Source: Arabidopsis thaliana (taxonomy: Eukaryota; Streptophyta; Magnoliopsida; Brassicales; Brassicaceae). From it: a DNA stretch of 64,000 bases. Below are positions 62,092-64,000 of this stretch, in pieces (positions within the stretch are counted from its first letter, which is position 1; each line of letters opens with the position of its first letter). The notes beneath the pieces are model-generated. The model saw nothing but the letters and a program-made list of their open reading frames with translations. It had not been told where the DNA came from and did no database searches. A program made the position numbers and the translations under genes. The stretch spans positions 12,889,151-12,953,150 of the forward strand of contig NC_003071.7 of assembly GCF_000001735.4 (NCBI RefSeq). Direction: 5' to 3'.

Positions 62092-63770
62092 TTATAATGA
62101 AGGCAAGATGCCCCACTGATGCAGAAACCCTTTTCCGGTGGTGACTTCGAGCACCAAGAGTGCTAGCACCGCTAACATTGCTGCTCTTCCGTTCCATGTT
62201 TCTGCACTTTTTGTCCATCCCCATTCCCACATTGTCACCGGTGCTGGTAACTCCCTTCTCTGTGAATCATACGTTGCTAATAATTCTTCTACACTCCCGA
62301 GCGGAACTAACGACTGCCCAACCAGAAAAGAAAAGAATTAGAAGTGAAGATAACAGATTCTTTTGTGGAGCTTTAACTAGATGTAAGATGAAAAGTGTTT
62401 GTTACCTGTCGAGCTTCAAGGTTTGAGACAGCCATAGCACCAACGTATGGAAGACTTTCCACAACAGCATCTGCCAAGTCAGATATAAACATAGGTTCTG
62501 TTCCTAGAGCAGGTACTCGCCCCCAGTTTTTGATACCAGACTTCAAAGCCAACTCTTTATACTCAACATCTATCTCCTCCAGAGTTTCAATGTGCTCGCT
62601 CACAAAACTGTTAAAATAGAAACAAACGTGAGTTTCAAATAACCAGAGAAGAGAGAATTTGTGGCAGAGAATAGACAGATGATTACCTTATGGGTACAGC
62701 CAGAAGATTTTCAACACCTTTTTTACCAAGTTCAGTAATGGCTTCTTCAGTGTATGGTTTCAGCCATTCAACTGGTCCAACTCTGCTCTGTTAAACATAA
62801 TAAAACAACAGAATGAGTGAAATTTTTGACAAACAACTAATTCGACAAAAATGGGAAGTACCTGATAAGCAAGAGTGTAAGCATTAGTTATCTTTCTCTT
62901 GTCTAATTCCTCCATGATTAGATCAACACATTCTTCCATCTCTGCCTTGTAAGGATCACCGGCTTCTTCGACATATGCAAGAGGCACGCCATGTGCACTG
63001 AAAAATATTACAACCTGTAACATATATTTTGGTTTGAAGCACGTCTTAGGATAGTTCAATAGGCAAAGCTAGAAAAAACTACAAAAGACTTGAAAATTCT
63101 TTCTTTCCACTAGTGAGCAGACACAAGATTGTTTACCTGATTAGGAGAACCAAATTTTCCCAACTCGCTTTGGATTAGATTTGCCATTGCCTTTATATAT
63201 CCCTCCCGCTGATACCACGATGGTATAACAGTATGTTGCATGTTAACAAGATACTCGTCCTCTCTATTAAGCACAGAAAGGTAAATGATTAAAACAGATA
63301 TGGTCTTGGTATACTAAAATATGAAAGATGTGCGAGCCTCACCGAAATATTCTCTCCAAGAGTCTTAGGCTTGAACCACTAGTTGATATAGAAAATTGAG
63401 GATAAAGTGGTAGAACAACTAGTTTTGTAATTCCATCTCTTTTTATCTGAAACAAGATATATAAAGAAAACGAGTAAGACTCACAAAGTGCAAACTCCAG
63501 GTGTTCACACATACTTCAATCATTATTTTGCAAATGCTGTTTGATAAAAACACAAAATGTAGTGGTTTACTTTAAATGTAAGCAAATATTTGAAGATGCA
63601 AATACGAAAAGAAAACTTTGTGTTTTAGCCTTAAATCAAGATACTACCAAACACCATATTCAACATACCTGTTCAATGGCTTCCTCAGTGAATGGATGCC
63701 AATACCGCATACCAACATATACCTTTGCTGGTACATTTTTTTCCCAAAGGCATTTTCTTAATTCTTCAGC
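62092..63770 (-). CDS. FC2: Ferrochelatase 2, C-terminal 336 residues (5' part outside window)
   Basis: Inserts Fe2+ into protoporphyrin IX to make haem in plastids. Seven exons are visible (63669-63770, 63343-63446, 63137-63263, 62862-63014, 62687-62787, 62406-62607, 62092-62313); earlier ones lie beyond the window. Catalytic and signature regions are present: QHTVIPSW, the ferrochelatase signature [11 protein letters not shown] ... [23 protein letters not shown] and the active-site neighbourhood [14 protein letters not shown]. The C-terminus carries the LHC/CAB-like membrane segment ([20 protein letters not shown]) with the E-x-x-N-x-R chlorophyll-binding motif. This segment is present in photosynthetic FC2 but not in FC1, so FC2 is preferred. 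Confidence 0.95.
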
Positions 63771-64000
63771 CTGGTGAAAGTATAACAGGTACAACATAAG
63801 AATGTATAAATTTTGCGTCATCTCAATAACATACTACTCTCAAGTTGAGGTGTCTCACACAAGCACAAGCGATTTACAAAATAAAGCAAACTGAAACACT
63901 TTGGGATTATAACTAGCCATTTTACTTGGATGCAAGCAAGGAGAAACTTGGACAAAACAGAGCAAAAGACAATATTGTTCTTGAAATTTGGTACACTAAC
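63771..64000 (-). other. FC2 intron, running off the window
   Basis: After the acceptor at 63771-63772 no in-frame ferrochelatase coding sequence is visible to the window end, so this is intron. Confidence 0.75.

Overview
The window is plant nuclear DNA and reads as Arabidopsis thaliana chromosome 2. The AT-rich intergenic DNA, short GT-AG introns, compact genes and the proteins themselves match the block I know as roughly At2g30210 to At2g30390. Locus names and gene symbols are recognised from memory, not searched. Every multi-exon model was spliced by eye: junctions obey GT-AG and the reading frame closes, giving for example 831, 393, 232, 346, 625, 510, 152, 368 and 156 residues.

Layout. 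1-0.7 kb: 5' part of a laccase (LAC3, minus). 2.1-3.4 kb: GDSL lipase A (minus). 8.0-8.5 kb: a PADRE/DUF4228 protein (plus). 10.8-26.6 kb: a run of minus-strand genes, namely CHX13 (K+ transporter), WRKY25, the U2 snRNP protein U2B'', a LURP-one-related protein, RDM4/IWR1 and the vacuolar sorting receptor VSR2. 30.3-32.1 kb: a nodulin-like MFS transporter (plus). 33.9-35.2 kb: GDSL lipase B (plus), a close paralogue of A. 36.6-46.6 kb, all minus: a TruA-type pseudouridine synthase, BLOS1, LBD13 and the GIY-YIG nuclease HIGLE. 48.1-49.4 kb: CIPK11 kinase (minus). 51.4-53.0 kb: EPFL6/CHALLAH peptide precursor (minus). 59.1-60.4 kb: a DUF641 protein (plus). 60.8-61.7 kb: a broken F-box-type gene (plus). 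62.1-63.8 kb to the end: 3' half of ferrochelatase 2 (minus).

The genes do not form one pathway. They are independently regulated plant genes covering K+ and pH homeostasis (CHX13, CIPK11), stress transcription (WRKY25), RNA processing and silencing (U2B'', RDM4, HIGLE, TruA), trafficking (VSR2, BLOS1), organ and stomatal patterning (LBD13, EPFL6) and tetrapyrrole synthesis (FC2).

I found no dramatic new system. The items worth a second look lie between and inside the genes: two short retroposon tails with target-site duplications, a truncated copia LTR with its primer-binding site, a 140-bp foldback hairpin near CIPK11, a GC-rich island in the large EPFL6 intron, two coding-like short ORFs without a recognised family, an internal protein repeat plus paired SUMO-interaction-like motifs in HIGLE, and the inverted GDSL gene pair 30 kb apart.
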